Source of the DNA: Mycobacterium sp.
GTDB taxonomy: Bacteria; Actinomycetota; Actinomycetes; Mycobacteriales; Mycobacteriaceae
DNA: 6,439 nucleotides
Direction of reading: 5' to 3'
Assembly: GCA_023264755.1 (NCBI GenBank)
Contig: JAHFVB010000305.1
Span: 1-6,439 of the forward strand
Every line of letters begins with the position of its first letter. The stretch's first letter is position 1. Positions 1-6,037 of the stretch are shown here, one piece after another. The position numbers and the translations under genes were made by a program. The notes beneath the pieces are model-generated. The model did no database searches. It was not told where the DNA came from and saw only the letters and a list, made by a program, of their open reading frames with translations.

Positions 1-1111
1 CTCCACCGACGCCGCCGCCGTGTTCTCGGTGCTCCGCGTGCTGCCGCTGCCCCGCCGCGTCGCCGGACTGCTCGAGGCCGAGTCCGGGTTCAACGACGCA
101 CCCGCCGTCATCCTGGTGCTGATGTTCAGCACGGCGCCGTTCGTGCTGGAACCGGAGAGCGCCGTCGCCGACCTGGTGTACGAGTTGCTCGCGGGCTCGG
201 CCATCGGACTGGGCTGCGGATTCCTGGGCGCCATGGCCCTGCGTCGCATCGCCCTGCCCGCCTCCGGCCTCTACCCCATCGCGACGTTCGGGTTGGGCAT
301 CGTGGCGTTCGCAGCCGCCGGCGCCGCCCACGCCAGCGGGTTCATCGCCGCCTACCTGGCGGCCGTGGTGCTGGCCAACTCCGGGCTGCCCCACCGCTCG
401 GCCACCCGGTCGTTCGCCGAGGGGCTCGGCTGGCTGGCGCAGATCGGACTGTTCGTCCTGCTCGGGCTGCTGGTCGACCCCAGCGAGTTGGCCCGTGACC
501 TGATCCCCGCGGTCACGGTCGGCCTGGTGCTGCTGCTGGTCGCCCGGCCCATCTCGGTGATGCTCTCGCTGGCCGGGTTCAGCATCCCGCTGCACGAGCA
601 ACTGTTCCTGTCATGGGCCGGGTTGCGTGGCGCGGTCCCCATCGTGTTGGCAACCTTCCCCATCGTCGCGGGCGTACCCGACAGCCAACGGTTGCTCAAC
701 ATCGTGTTCGTGTTGGTCGTCGTGTTCACGCTCGTGCAGGGCCCCAGCCTTCGCCCGATTGCCCAGTTGCTGAATCTGATTCCCCGCGACGCGCTGCGTG
801 AGATCCAGGTGGAATCCGCCCCGCTGGACGTGCTCGATGCCGAACTGCTGACGATGACGGTGCAGCCGACGTCGAGGCTGCACAACGTCACGGTGCTCGA
901 ACTGCGGTTGCCCGACCCCAGCGTGATCACCCTGATCATCCGCGACGGCCACACCTTCGTGCCGCTGCCCGACACTCGCATCGAGGCCAACGACCAACTG
1001 CTGATCGTCACCACCTCGACGACGCGGGCCGCGGCCGAACGCCGACTGCGCGCCGTCAGCCGGCGAGGCAAGCTGGCCTACTGGTTCGACGAATACGGCG
1101 AGCCGGACTGA
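1..1111 (+). CDS. nhaP2: NhaP2/CvrA-type K+(Na+)/H+ antiporter with TrkA_C domain, 5'-truncated
   Basis: Integral membrane monovalent cation/proton antiporter of the CPA1 family. The reading frame is open from base 2, so the gene starts outside the window; the GTG at base 20 is an internal valine in STDAAAVFSVL, a typical NhaP2 segment, not the start. 369 residues are visible. Signatures, counted from base 2: STDAAA at the very start (Asp3), the ESGFND ion-exchange motif (Asn31-Asp32), several hydrophobic helices to about residue 260, SWAGLRGAVP near 204, then a soluble TrkA_C/RCK_C-like domain at about 275-350 with the pattern ELRLPD...IIRDG...P.....ANDQLLIV. In this family such a domain regulates the antiporter, and NhaP2/CvrA proteins mainly expel K+ (also Na+ or Rb+) in exchange for protons. 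K+ as the substrate here is inferred from the domain and the neighbouring K+ genes. The 3' end overlaps the convergent KimA-like gene by 34 bp. Confidence 0.9.
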   Translation, partial: STDAAAVFSVLRVLPLPRRVAGLLEAESGFNDAPAVILVLMFSTAPFVLEPESAVADLVYELLAGSAIGLGCGFLGAMALRRIALPASGLYPIATFGLGIVAFAAAGAAHASGFIAAYLAAVVLANSGLPHRSATRSFAEGLGWLAQIGLFVLLGLLVDPSELARDLIPAVTVGLVLLLVARPISVMLSLAGFSIPLHEQLFLSWAGLRGAVPIVLATFPIVAGVPDSQRLLNIVFVLVVVFTLVQGPSLRPIAQLLNLIPRDALREIQVESAPLDVLDAELLTMTVQPTSRLHNVTVLELRLPDPSVITLIIRDGHTFVPLPDTRIEANDQLLIVTTSTTRAAAERRLRAVSRRGKLAYWFDEYGEPD

Positions 1112-3036
1112 GCCGGCACGACGGCACTAGCCCCCGGCTGGTCGCGCACGGCGGACGTCAACTGGTACGGGACGCTCGCGACGATCACCGCGGGCTGGAA
1201 CAGCAGGCGCGTCTTGAGCCGAAGCGAGCTCTGGTTGTGCAGCAGCTGCTCCCACCAGTGCCCCACGACGTACTCCGGTATCACCACGGTCACCACGTCG
1301 CGCGGCGATTGCCGTCGAATGCGTTGCAGGTAACCGAGGATGGGCCGAGTGATGCCCCGGTAGGGCGACGCGATCACGGTCAGCGGGATGTCGATGTCGT
1401 GCCGGTTCCACTCGTCCTGCAGCGCCCGCGTCGCTGCCTCGTCGAGATTGACGGTCAGTGCGGTCAACTCGGCAGGTCGGGTCGCCTTGGCGTAGCCGAG
1501 CGCCCGCAGGGTGGCCTGGTTGATGCTGGACACCAGCACCACCGCATGATTGTTGCTGGGCTGCAGCACTTCCGCGTCGTCGGCGATCGCGAGTTCCTCG
1601 CTGACCCTTCGGTAGTGGGCGCGAATCCCCTTCATCAGCGCACCCAGCACCACCATCGCGATGATCACCAGGTAGGCGCCGTCGACGAAACGGTAGGCCA
1701 CGACGACGAGCACGACGACCCCGGTGAGGACCGCTCCAACGGCGTTGAGCGCCAACGCGAAACGCTGGCGTCGGTGCGCCGCGGTCCCCGGCGGGCAGTC
1801 GGCGAGCTGCCGCTGCCAATGCCGCGCCATCCCGGCCTGACCGAGGGTGAAGGAGGTGAACACGCCGATGATGTACAGCTGGATCAGCTTGTCGATGTTG
1901 GCGTTGAAGACGAAGATCAACGCGATCGCGAAACCGGCCAGCAGCAGGATCCCGTTGCTGAACACCAGCCGATCGCCCCGCTTGTCGAGCTGACGGGGTA
2001 GGTAGCGGTTTTCGGCCAGAATCGAGGCGAGCACCGGGAACCCGTGAAACGCGGTGTGCGCGGCCAGAATCAGGATCGCCGCCGTCGCCAGCTGCAAGAT
2101 CAGGAACAGCGTCGAATGCGCTCCCCACACCCCGGCGCCGAGTTGACTCATCACCGAGGGGAAGCCCTCGGGATAGGCCCGCGCCCTCATGCGTTCGGCC
2201 AGCATCGTGATACCCGCGAACATGGCGATGGCCACCCCGCCGATGACCGTCAGGGTCACCACCGCATTGGCCGCCTTCGGCTTTTGAAACAGCGGAACCC
2301 CATTGCTGGGCACCTCCAGGCCCGTCAACGCGGTGGCCCCGGAAGCGAACGCCCGCAACGCCAGAATCAACGTCAGATACCCACCGACCGGCCCACCCGC
2401 CGGAAGGTGCGCACTCGCCCCCGACGCCAACGCAAGCCCGCCGCCGAGCGTCACCTCGTAGGTGGCCGTCGCCAGCAACAGGAAGACCAGCACGATGAAC
2501 GCGTAGGTGGGCAGCGCCAGCGCGATCCCACTTTGCTTGAGCCCGCGCAGGTTTACCACCGCCAGCAGCGCCACCACCGCAATCGCCAACGCCGCCGCAT
2601 GCACCTGCAAGCCAGGGAATTTCGACGTGATGGCCAGCACGCCGGCCACCACGGACACCGCCACGGTCATCACGTAGTCGACCAACAGCGCAGCCGCCGC
2701 CGCAAGCGCGGACTTCTCACCGAGGTGGGCCTGGCTGACGGCGAACGCACCGCCACCGTTGGGATAGGCCCGGCACAGCTGCCGATACGACAGCACCACG
2801 ATCGCCATCAGAACCACGACGGCCACCGCGACCGGGGACGCGAGCCAAAGGTAGGCCGCCCCACCCAAACCCGCGACCAACAGGAGCTGCTCGGTGGCGT
2901 AGGCCACCGACGAGACCGGATCCGACGCGAACACCGGGAACGCGATCCACTTCGGCAACAGCTGCGTGCGCTGGGCCTCGGTGCGCAGCGCCGGCCCGAT
3001 CAACAGCCGCTTCAGCGGGCCGATCACCACAGTCAC
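1078..3036 (-). CDS. kimA: KimA-like high-affinity K+/H+ symporter (APC/KUP superfamily)
   Basis: A 652-residue transporter: about 12 membrane helices (residues 30-470) and a cytosolic C-terminal domain (about 470-652). It matches B. subtilis KimA as I recall it along its length: ASDPVSSVAYATEQ (Asp39, Tyr46), SYRQ...YPNGGGA (83-97), DYVMTVAVS (Thr124, Ser128), ALTGLE (Thr238, Glu241), RGDRL.FSNGI (353-363), LYIIGVF (Tyr388) and LLHNQS (598-603). The listed polar residues align with those I recall lining the K+ sites of KimA (D36, Y43, T121, S125, T230, E233, Y377). KimA imports K+ with protons and is inhibited by c-di-AMP through its soluble domain; mycobacteria make c-di-AMP. An annotation pipeline would probably call this an APC family permease or amino acid permease. 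The frame stays open upstream to 3165, but GTG at 3036 is chosen because AGGTGG sits 7 bases before it and the KimA-like sequence begins there. The last 26 or so residues extend beyond the KimA end and overlap the antiporter gene. Confidence 0.88.
   Translation of the reverse strand: MTVVIGPLKRLLIGPALRTEAQRTQLLPKWIAFPVFASDPVSSVAYATEQLLLVAGLGGAAYLWLASPVAVAVVVLMAIVVLSYRQLCRAYPNGGGAFAVSQAHLGEKSALAAAAALLVDYVMTVAVSVVAGVLAITSKFPGLQVHAAALAIAVVALLAVVNLRGLKQSGIALALPTYAFIVLVFLLLATATYEVTLGGGLALASGASAHLPAGGPVGGYLTLILALRAFASGATALTGLEVPSNGVPLFQKPKAANAVVTLTVIGGVAIAMFAGITMLAERMRARAYPEGFPSVMSQLGAGVWGAHSTLFLILQLATAAILILAAHTAFHGFPVLASILAENRYLPRQLDKRGDRLVFSNGILLLAGFAIALIFVFNANIDKLIQLYIIGVFTSFTLGQAGMARHWQRQLADCPPGTAAHRRQRFALALNAVGAVLTGVVVLVVVAYRFVDGAYLVIIAMVVLGALMKGIRAHYRRVSEELAIADDAEVLQPSNNHAVVLVSSINQATLRALGYAKATRPAELTALTVNLDEAATRALQDEWNRHDIDIPLTVIASPYRGITRPILGYLQRIRRQSPRDVVTVVIPEYVVGHWWEQLLHNQSSLRLKTRLLFQPAVIVASVPYQLTSAVRDQPGASAVVPAQSGSPYSSNQ
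1111..1139. terminator. Weak hairpin just after the antiporter stop
   Basis: AGCCGG (1111-1116) can pair with CCGGCT (1134-1139), and inside it GGC (1123-1125) with GCC (1130-1132) around the loop ACTA. It begins on the last base of the antiporter stop codon. There is no U-tract on either side, and it lies inside the coding sequence for the KimA-like C-terminal tail. It could help end transcription from the left, but GC-rich hairpins are common by chance here. Confidence 0.2.
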
Positions 3037-3043
3037 ACGGACA

Positions 3044-3049
3044 CCACCT
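3044..3049 (-). promoter_or_regulatory. Ribosome binding site fixing the KimA-like start
   Basis: On the minus strand AGGTGG lies 7 bases before the GTG at 3036. It favours this start over ATG 3165, whose extra 43 residues are Arg/Pro/Gly-rich and unlike the family N-terminus. Confidence 0.7.
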
Positions 3050-3141
3050 GACGACGCGGGCGGAACAGGAGCTCCACCCCTCGATCTAACCTCCCCTCGG
3101 GCCGGCGACGTCCGGTCGAGGACGTAAAGAAATCGCAAATA

Positions 3142-3162
3142 CCGCGCGCCTCTGCAGCGCGG
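3142..3162. repeat. Short inverted repeat in the divergent intergenic region
   Basis: CCGCGC (3142-3147) and GCGCGG (3157-3162) flank a 9-base spacer. In the KimA-like gene's presumed leader RNA this would form a 6-bp GC hairpin about 105 bases before the start codon. It is flanked by unusually A-rich patches (3125-3141 and 3187-3203). It has no recognised family. Confidence 0.25.
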
Positions 3163-3213
3163 CACGGCCCGAGATCGTCGACCGCAAGCAAAGCGTAAAA
3201 ATCCTTCCCGTCG

Positions 3214-3226
3214 GCGTTAGGAACGC
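3214..3226. repeat. Operator-like 13-bp palindrome between divergent genes
   Basis: GCGTT-agg-AACGC is a perfect 5-bp inverted repeat with a 3-base spacer, lying between the KimA-like gene and the divergent small-protein gene. The size and symmetry suit a dimeric repressor site, but no regulator can be assigned and a 10-bp match of this kind may be chance. Confidence 0.25.
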
Positions 3227-3249
3227 GTCCGGCAACCGAGCTCCACCGC

Positions 3250-3277
3250 AATCTAGGCGTAGCTCTGGACTGGTGAA
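3250..3277 (-). promoter_or_regulatory. Candidate promoter of the KimA-like gene
   Basis: Reading the minus strand, TTCACC (3277-3272) and TAGATT (3255-3250) are 16 bases apart. TAGATT fits the mycobacterial TANNNT -10 pattern and TTCACC matches 4 of 6 bases of TTGACA. Transcription starting about 7 bases downstream would give a leader of roughly 205 bases. The same -10 hexamer and spacer length occur in the candidate kdp promoter. It overlaps the GTG at 3273 of the divergent gene, which is possible but adds doubt to one of the two assignments. Confidence 0.35.
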
Positions 3278-3854
3278 ACACAGACTCAACGGAGTCGGCC
3301 ACGACCGCAAGCACCCCGAGTCAACCCCGGCGGTGCGCCGATTCCACCCCATCCTCGACGGCAGGCGCACGTGGGGCGCGCTCGACGTCTCCCTCACCCG
3401 CCACGGCGTCACCCGCTTCCGGTTGACCGTCTTCCCGCCAGGCATCGACCCCGCCGACCGGCGCCTGTTGCGGGCCTGGCGGGGCTGGCCCTCCTGGGGC
3501 GCGGTGCTGTGGCTGCTGACCCAGGTCCTGCTGGGCGGCAGCACCACTCCCGCAACGGCGTTCGGCATTGCCACCGCGCTGTACCTCGGCATCGGTGCGG
3601 TCCTGTTCGCCCGGGTGGCAAGTGTGCGCGGACACGTCCGCGGACTGTGCGTCGTCCGCATCGCCGGGTACGCCGATCCCCGGGCCGCAGCGACGTACGC
3701 GCAGCTGAGGGCACTCGCCGCCGAGCTCGACGACCTCGACGCCCGGCTGCGAGCAGGCGCCCTGTCCGCCGTCGAGCACGAAGCCGCCTGGTGGCGCGTC
3801 TACGACCAACTCGGTGACGGTCCCGCAGCGCCGGCGGCACGGAGCCCCCGATGA
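3273..3854 (+). CDS. Small membrane protein of unknown function, probably DUF6611-like
   Basis: 193 residues, function unknown. A basic N-terminal segment is followed by a soluble stretch, RTWGALDVSLTRHGVTRFRL (residues 32-51), then VFPPGIDPADRRLL and WRGWPSWGAVLWL. Two hydrophobic helices follow (about 73-89 and 92-115). The cytoplasmic C-terminal part (about 136-182) is helical and charged, with ELDDLDARLRAGALS and EHEAAWWRVYDQL. This layout recalls the mycobacterial DUF6611 family; that name is from memory. GTG 3273 has no convincing ribosome binding site. The in-frame GTG at 3333 would give a 173-residue protein that starts just before the conserved-looking part, so the start is uncertain. 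It is divergent from the KimA-like gene and its stop overlaps the next start in ATGA, so the two small proteins are probably made together. Confidence 0.7.
   Translation: MKHRLNGVGHDRKHPESTPAVRRFHPILDGRRTWGALDVSLTRHGVTRFRLTVFPPGIDPADRRLLRAWRGWPSWGAVLWLLTQVLLGGSTTPATAFGIATALYLGIGAVLFARVASVRGHVRGLCVVRIAGYADPRAAATYAQLRALAAELDDLDARLRAGALSAVEHEAAWWRVYDQLGDGPAAPAARSPR
3283..3296. repeat. Inverted repeat upstream of the candidate kimA promoter
   Basis: GACTC-aacg-GAGTC is a perfect 5-bp inverted repeat centred about 12 bp upstream of the candidate -35 box of the KimA-like gene. A near copy, GACTCGAACGGAGT, occurs at 4180-4193 in the kdp leader. It may be a regulator site, but it also lies inside the divergent coding region if that gene starts at 3273. 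Confidence 0.25.
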
Positions 3855-4090
3855 GCGGCCCCACCGATCCCAGCTTCAGCGACCTGTTCCAAGTCCTCGT
3901 GCTGCTGGCGATACCCGCCCTCATCCTGTTGACCCTGCGCTACGTCAACCTTCGCGGTGAACGTGCGCAACCCGTCCCGGCCGGACGTCGCCCCTCCTCC
4001 ACACGCCTGCGCACCAGCGACGAAGGCCCTTTTGCCCTATCCAATCCGGTGCCCGAGCAAGAGACTCGGGGGCACGCAAGGACTGCGTAA
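3851..4090 (+). CDS. Single-span small membrane protein of unknown function
   Basis: 79 residues. One clear hydrophobic helix (about 12-30, LFQVLVLLAIPALILLTLR) follows a short polar N-terminus; the tail is basic, Pro-rich and probably disordered. Length, single span and ATGA overlap with the preceding gene suggest a small partner peptide. GGAG at 3841-3844 lies 6 bases before the ATG, supporting this start. Codon use weakens after about residue 58 (TTT, CTA, AAT, ACT, GGG, AGG), so the last 20 or so codons look less like coding sequence: the stop may be real with a relaxed tail, or the conserved part may be only the first 40-55 residues. It ends about 40 bases before the candidate kdp promoter. 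I recognise no family. Confidence 0.55.
   Translation: MSGPTDPSFSDLFQVLVLLAIPALILLTLRYVNLRGERAQPVPAGRRPSSTRLRTSDEGPFALSNPVPEQETRGHARTA
4050..4074 (+). terminator. Hairpin before the kdp control region
   Basis: CCCGAG (4052-4057) pairs with CTCGGG (4065-4070) over a 7-base loop. TGC (4050-4052) and GCA (4072-4074) could prolong the stem through a small bulge. No U-tract follows. Its position near the end of the upstream small gene and ahead of the kdp promoter suits a transcription boundary, since actinobacterial terminators often lack a U-tract, but it could instead be part of an RNA leader. Confidence 0.3.
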
Positions 4091-4105
4091 AGGCCGGGGG
4101 CGGCG

Positions 4106-4124
4106 CCGTCAAGAAACCGTCAAG
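4106..4124 (+). promoter_or_regulatory. Tandem direct repeat, candidate KdpE operator
   Basis: CCGTCAAG occurs twice exactly (4106-4113 and 4117-4124) with a 3-base spacer, so the half-sites repeat every 11 bp, one helical turn. OmpR/PhoB-family response regulators, which include KdpE, bind such head-to-tail half-sites as a dimer. The repeat ends 6 bases before the weak -35 box of the kdp promoter, where an activator that contacts RNA polymerase would sit. KdpE as the binder is inferred; kdpD and kdpE are not in the window. Confidence 0.55.
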
Positions 4125-4130
4125 GCCCGG

Positions 4131-4158
4131 CTGAACGCGGGAGGGGCGGTCCTAGATT
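4131..4158 (+). promoter_or_regulatory. Candidate kdp operon promoter
   Basis: The -10 TAGATT (4153-4158) fits TANNNT. The best -35 is CTGAAC (4131-4136), 16 bases upstream, with only 3 of 6 matches to TTGACA, as expected for a promoter needing an activator. The predicted start near 4165 leaves a leader of about 33 bases before GTG 4198. Confidence 0.5.
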
Positions 4159-4188
4159 TCGTTGGTTGCCGCACTGAACGACTCGAAC

Positions 4189-4192
4189 GGAG
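4189..4192 (+). promoter_or_regulatory. Ribosome binding site of the 27-residue peptide
   Basis: GGAG (within ACGGAG) lies 5 bases before GTG 4198. It is the only ribosome binding site between the candidate promoter and the operon, and it supports the unnamed peptide as the first translated gene of the transcript. Confidence 0.6.
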
Positions 4193-4197
4193 TACCC

Positions 4198-4281
4198 GTG
4201 GCTGTCCTGATTTACGTCGTACTGACCATCGCGATCTTCGCGTTGCTCGGCCTGGCGCAGAAGTTGGTGGAGCGGCTGTGA
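4198..4281 (+). CDS. 27-residue single-span membrane peptide preceding kdpF
   Basis: A GTG-started reading frame of 27 codons. It encodes a hydrophobic helix (about residues 3-20, [17 protein letters not shown]) and a short charged tail, QKLVERL. Support for coding: GGAG 5 bases before the start, a position directly after the candidate kdp promoter, and a GTGA overlap in which its stop shares bases with the kdpF start, so translation of kdpF is probably coupled to it. It is not KdpF itself, which follows in another frame with the expected sequence. I remember similar short peptides ahead of kdpF in other actinobacteria but know no name or function. It might be an extra single-helix subunit or regulator of the KdpFABC pump, or mainly a translation primer. 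It is too short for most gene callers. Confidence 0.65.
   Translation: MAVLIYVVLTIAIFALLGLAQKLVERL
4266..4272 (+). promoter_or_regulatory. Ribosome binding site fixing the kdpF start
   Basis: GGTGGAG lies 5 bases before GTG 4278, inside the 27-residue peptide's coding sequence. It fixes the kdpF start at 4278, although the same frame is open back to 3957. Confidence 0.7.
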
Positions 4282-4367
4282 ACGTCGCCAACGTGGTCGG
4301 GCTGATCCTGGCCGTCGCGACCTCACTGTTTCTCGTCGCCGCCCTGCTGTTTCCGGAAAGGTTCTAG
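4278..4367 (+). CDS. kdpF: K+-transporting ATPase small subunit KdpF
   Basis: 29 residues, the usual length for KdpF, which stabilises the KdpFABC complex as a single helix packed against KdpA in the membrane. The sequence has one span (about 6-24) with [10 protein letters not shown] and ends in LFPERF. The end nearly matches the LFPEKF that I recall from M. tuberculosis KdpF. The GTG start overlaps the preceding stop (GTGA) and is preceded by GGTGGAG. The TAG stop shares its last base with the kdpA GTG, so the gene is coupled on both sides. Confidence 0.9.
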   Translation: MNVANVVGLILAVATSLFLVAALLFPERF

Positions 4368-6037
4368 TGAGTACCACCACTGCCGGGATCATCTTCCTGG
4401 CACTGCTCGTCCTGGCGCTCGCAGCGGTACACATCCCGTTGGGCGACTACATGTTCCGCGTCTACACCGGGACCAAGAACTCGCGGGTGGAAAACCTGAT
4501 CTACCGCGCGATCGGAGCCGACCCGAAGGCCGAACAGACCTGGGGCGCATACGCCCGCAGCGTGCTCGCGTTCTCCGCGGTGAGCATCCTGTTCCTGTTC
4601 GCCCTTCAACTGGTGCAGGACAAACTGCCGCTGCACCTACACGACCCCGCGACGCCGATGACCCCGGCCCTGGCCTGGAACACCGCCGTCAGCTTCGTCA
4701 CCAACACCAACTGGCAGGCCTACTCGGGTGAATCCACCCAGGGCCACCTCGTCCAGATGGCCGGACTGGCCGTCCAGAACTTCGTGTCCGCCGCGGTCGG
4801 CATGGCCGTCGCCGTGGCCCTGGTCCGCGGGTTCGTGCGCCGCCGCACCGGCGAACTGGGCAACTTCTGGGTGGACCTGGTGCGCGGCACCATCCGCATC
4901 CTGCTGCCGATCTCGCTGGTGGCCGCCGTCATCCTGATCACAGGTGGCGCCATCCAGAACTTCCACCTGCACGATCAGGTCGTCAACACCCTCGCCGGTG
5001 GCCAACAGACCATCACCGGCGGACCCGTCGCCAGCCAAGAGGCCATCAAGGAACTCGGCACCAACGGCGGCGGCTTCTACAACGCCAACTCCGCGCACCC
5101 ATTCGAGAACCCGACCGCCTGGACCAACTGGCTCGAGATCTTCCTGCTGTTGGTCATCAGCTTCTCGCTGCCCCGCACCTTCGGCCGCATGGTCGGCAGC
5201 ACCAAGCAGGGCTACGCCATCGCCGCGGTCATGGGAGTGCTCGCCACGGTCAGCGTCTCACTGATGATGCTGTTCCAACTGCAGCACCACGGCACGGTCC
5301 CCAGCGCCATCGGCTCCGCGATGGAAGGCGTCGAACAGCGCTTCGGCGTTGCGGATTCGGCCGTCTTCGCCGACGCGACGACGCTGACCTCGACCGGCGC
5401 GGTCGACTCGTTCCACGACTCGTACACCAGCCTCGGCGGCATGATGACGATGTTCAACATGCAGCTCGGCGAGGTGGCGCCCGGTGGTACCGGTTCGGGC
5501 CTCTACGGCATGCTCATCCTGGCCGTCATCACGGTATTCGTGGCGGGCCTGATGGTCGGCCGCACCCCGGAGTACCTGGGCAAGAAGATCACCCCGCGCG
5601 AGATCAAGCTGGCCGCAAGCTATTTCCTGGTCACGCCGCTCATCGTGTTGACGGGTACCGCGGTCGCGATGGCGCTGCCCGGCCAACGGGCCGGCATGCT
5701 CAACACCGGGCCCCATGGGCTCTCGGAGGTGCTGTACGCGTTCACCTCGGCCGCCAACAACAACGGCTCGGCCTTCGCCGGCATCACGGTGAACACCGTC
5801 TGGTACAACACCGCACTGGGGCTGGCCATGGTCTTCGGGCGCTTCCTGCCGATGATCCTGGTGCTGGCGCTGGCCGGATCCCTGGCCCGCCAAGGCACCA
5901 CACCGGAGTCGATCGGCACGCTGCCCACCCACCGACCACAGTTCGTCGGCATGGTCGCCGGGGTGACCCTCATCCTGGTCGCGCTGACCTTCCTGCCCGT
6001 GCTCGCACTCGGGCCCCTCGCTGAAGGAATTCACTGA
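4367..6037 (+). CDS. kdpA: K+-transporting ATPase K+-binding subunit KdpA
   Basis: The K+-selective channel-like subunit of the KdpFABC pump: it takes up K+ from outside and passes it to KdpB. At 556 residues it is full length (E. coli KdpA has 557). The four pore-loop filters of this ion-channel-related (SKT) family are all present: TNTNWQ (from residue 112), [12 protein letters not shown] (231-242), [14 protein letters not shown] (from 368) and [12 protein letters not shown] (from 461). Other family segments are YMFRVYTG near 28, HPFENPT near 244 and [11 protein letters not shown] near 397. GTG 4367 is supported by GGAAAGG 5 bases upstream (4355-4361) and by the correct family N-terminus. 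It overlaps kdpF by one base (TAGTG) and kdpB by one base (TGATG), so the subunits should be made in step. Nothing suggests damage; all filter glycines are kept. Confidence 0.97.
   Translation: MSTTTAGIIFLALLVLALAAVHIPLGDYMFRVYTGTKNSRVENLIYRAIGADPKAEQTWGAYARSVLAFSAVSILFLFALQLVQDKLPLHLHDPATPMTPALAWNTAVSFVTNTNWQAYSGESTQGHLVQMAGLAVQNFVSAAVGMAVAVALVRGFVRRRTGELGNFWVDLVRGTIRILLPISLVAAVILITGGAIQNFHLHDQVVNTLAGGQQTITGGPVASQEAIKELGTNGGGFYNANSAHPFENPTAWTNWLEIFLLLVISFSLPRTFGRMVGSTKQGYAIAAVMGVLATVSVSLMMLFQLQHHGTVPSAIGSAMEGVEQRFGVADSAVFADATTLTSTGAVDSFHDSYTSLGGMMTMFNMQLGEVAPGGTGSGLYGMLILAVITVFVAGLMVGRTPEYLGKKITPREIKLAASYFLVTPLIVLTGTAVAMALPGQRAGMLNTGPHGLSEVLYAFTSAANNNGSAFAGITVNTVWYNTALGLAMVFGRFLPMILVLALAGSLARQGTTPESIGTLPTHRPQFVGMVAGVTLILVALTFLPVLALGPLAEGIH

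Noticed and set aside
20..22. GTG at 20 as the antiporter start
   Set aside because: The frame continues upstream with STDAAA, a conserved internal NhaP2 motif, so the gene is cut by the window edge.
352..1071. 239-codon minus-strand frame opposite the antiporter
   Set aside because: Ser/Arg/Thr-rich translation with no motif, lying over clear NhaP2 coding sequence.
2044..3051. 335-codon plus-strand frame opposite the KimA-like gene
   Set aside because: Its composition is dominated by Arg, Gln and His with no domain; this is the usual antisense shadow of a GC-rich gene.
3087..3092. TAACCT as a -10 box for the gene at 3273
   Set aside because: It fits TANNNT but lies about 180 bases from the start and has no matching -35.
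3037..3165. Upstream ATG at 3165 as the start of the KimA-like protein (695 residues)
   Set aside because: The extra 43 residues are Arg/Gly/Pro-rich and unlike the family N-terminus, while GTG 3036 has AGGTGG at 7 bases and begins the KimA-like sequence.
3037..3272. c-di-AMP (ydaO-type) riboswitch ahead of the KimA-like gene
   Set aside because: The conserved GGGGGACCCA and GGGGUGAAUCC segments of that class are absent from the minus-strand leader.
3957..4367. Long frame of 136 codons ending at the kdpF stop
   Set aside because: It is the kdpF frame extended backwards through the upstream small gene, the candidate promoter and the 27-residue peptide. Only the last 29 codons look like a protein, and they have their own start and ribosome binding site.
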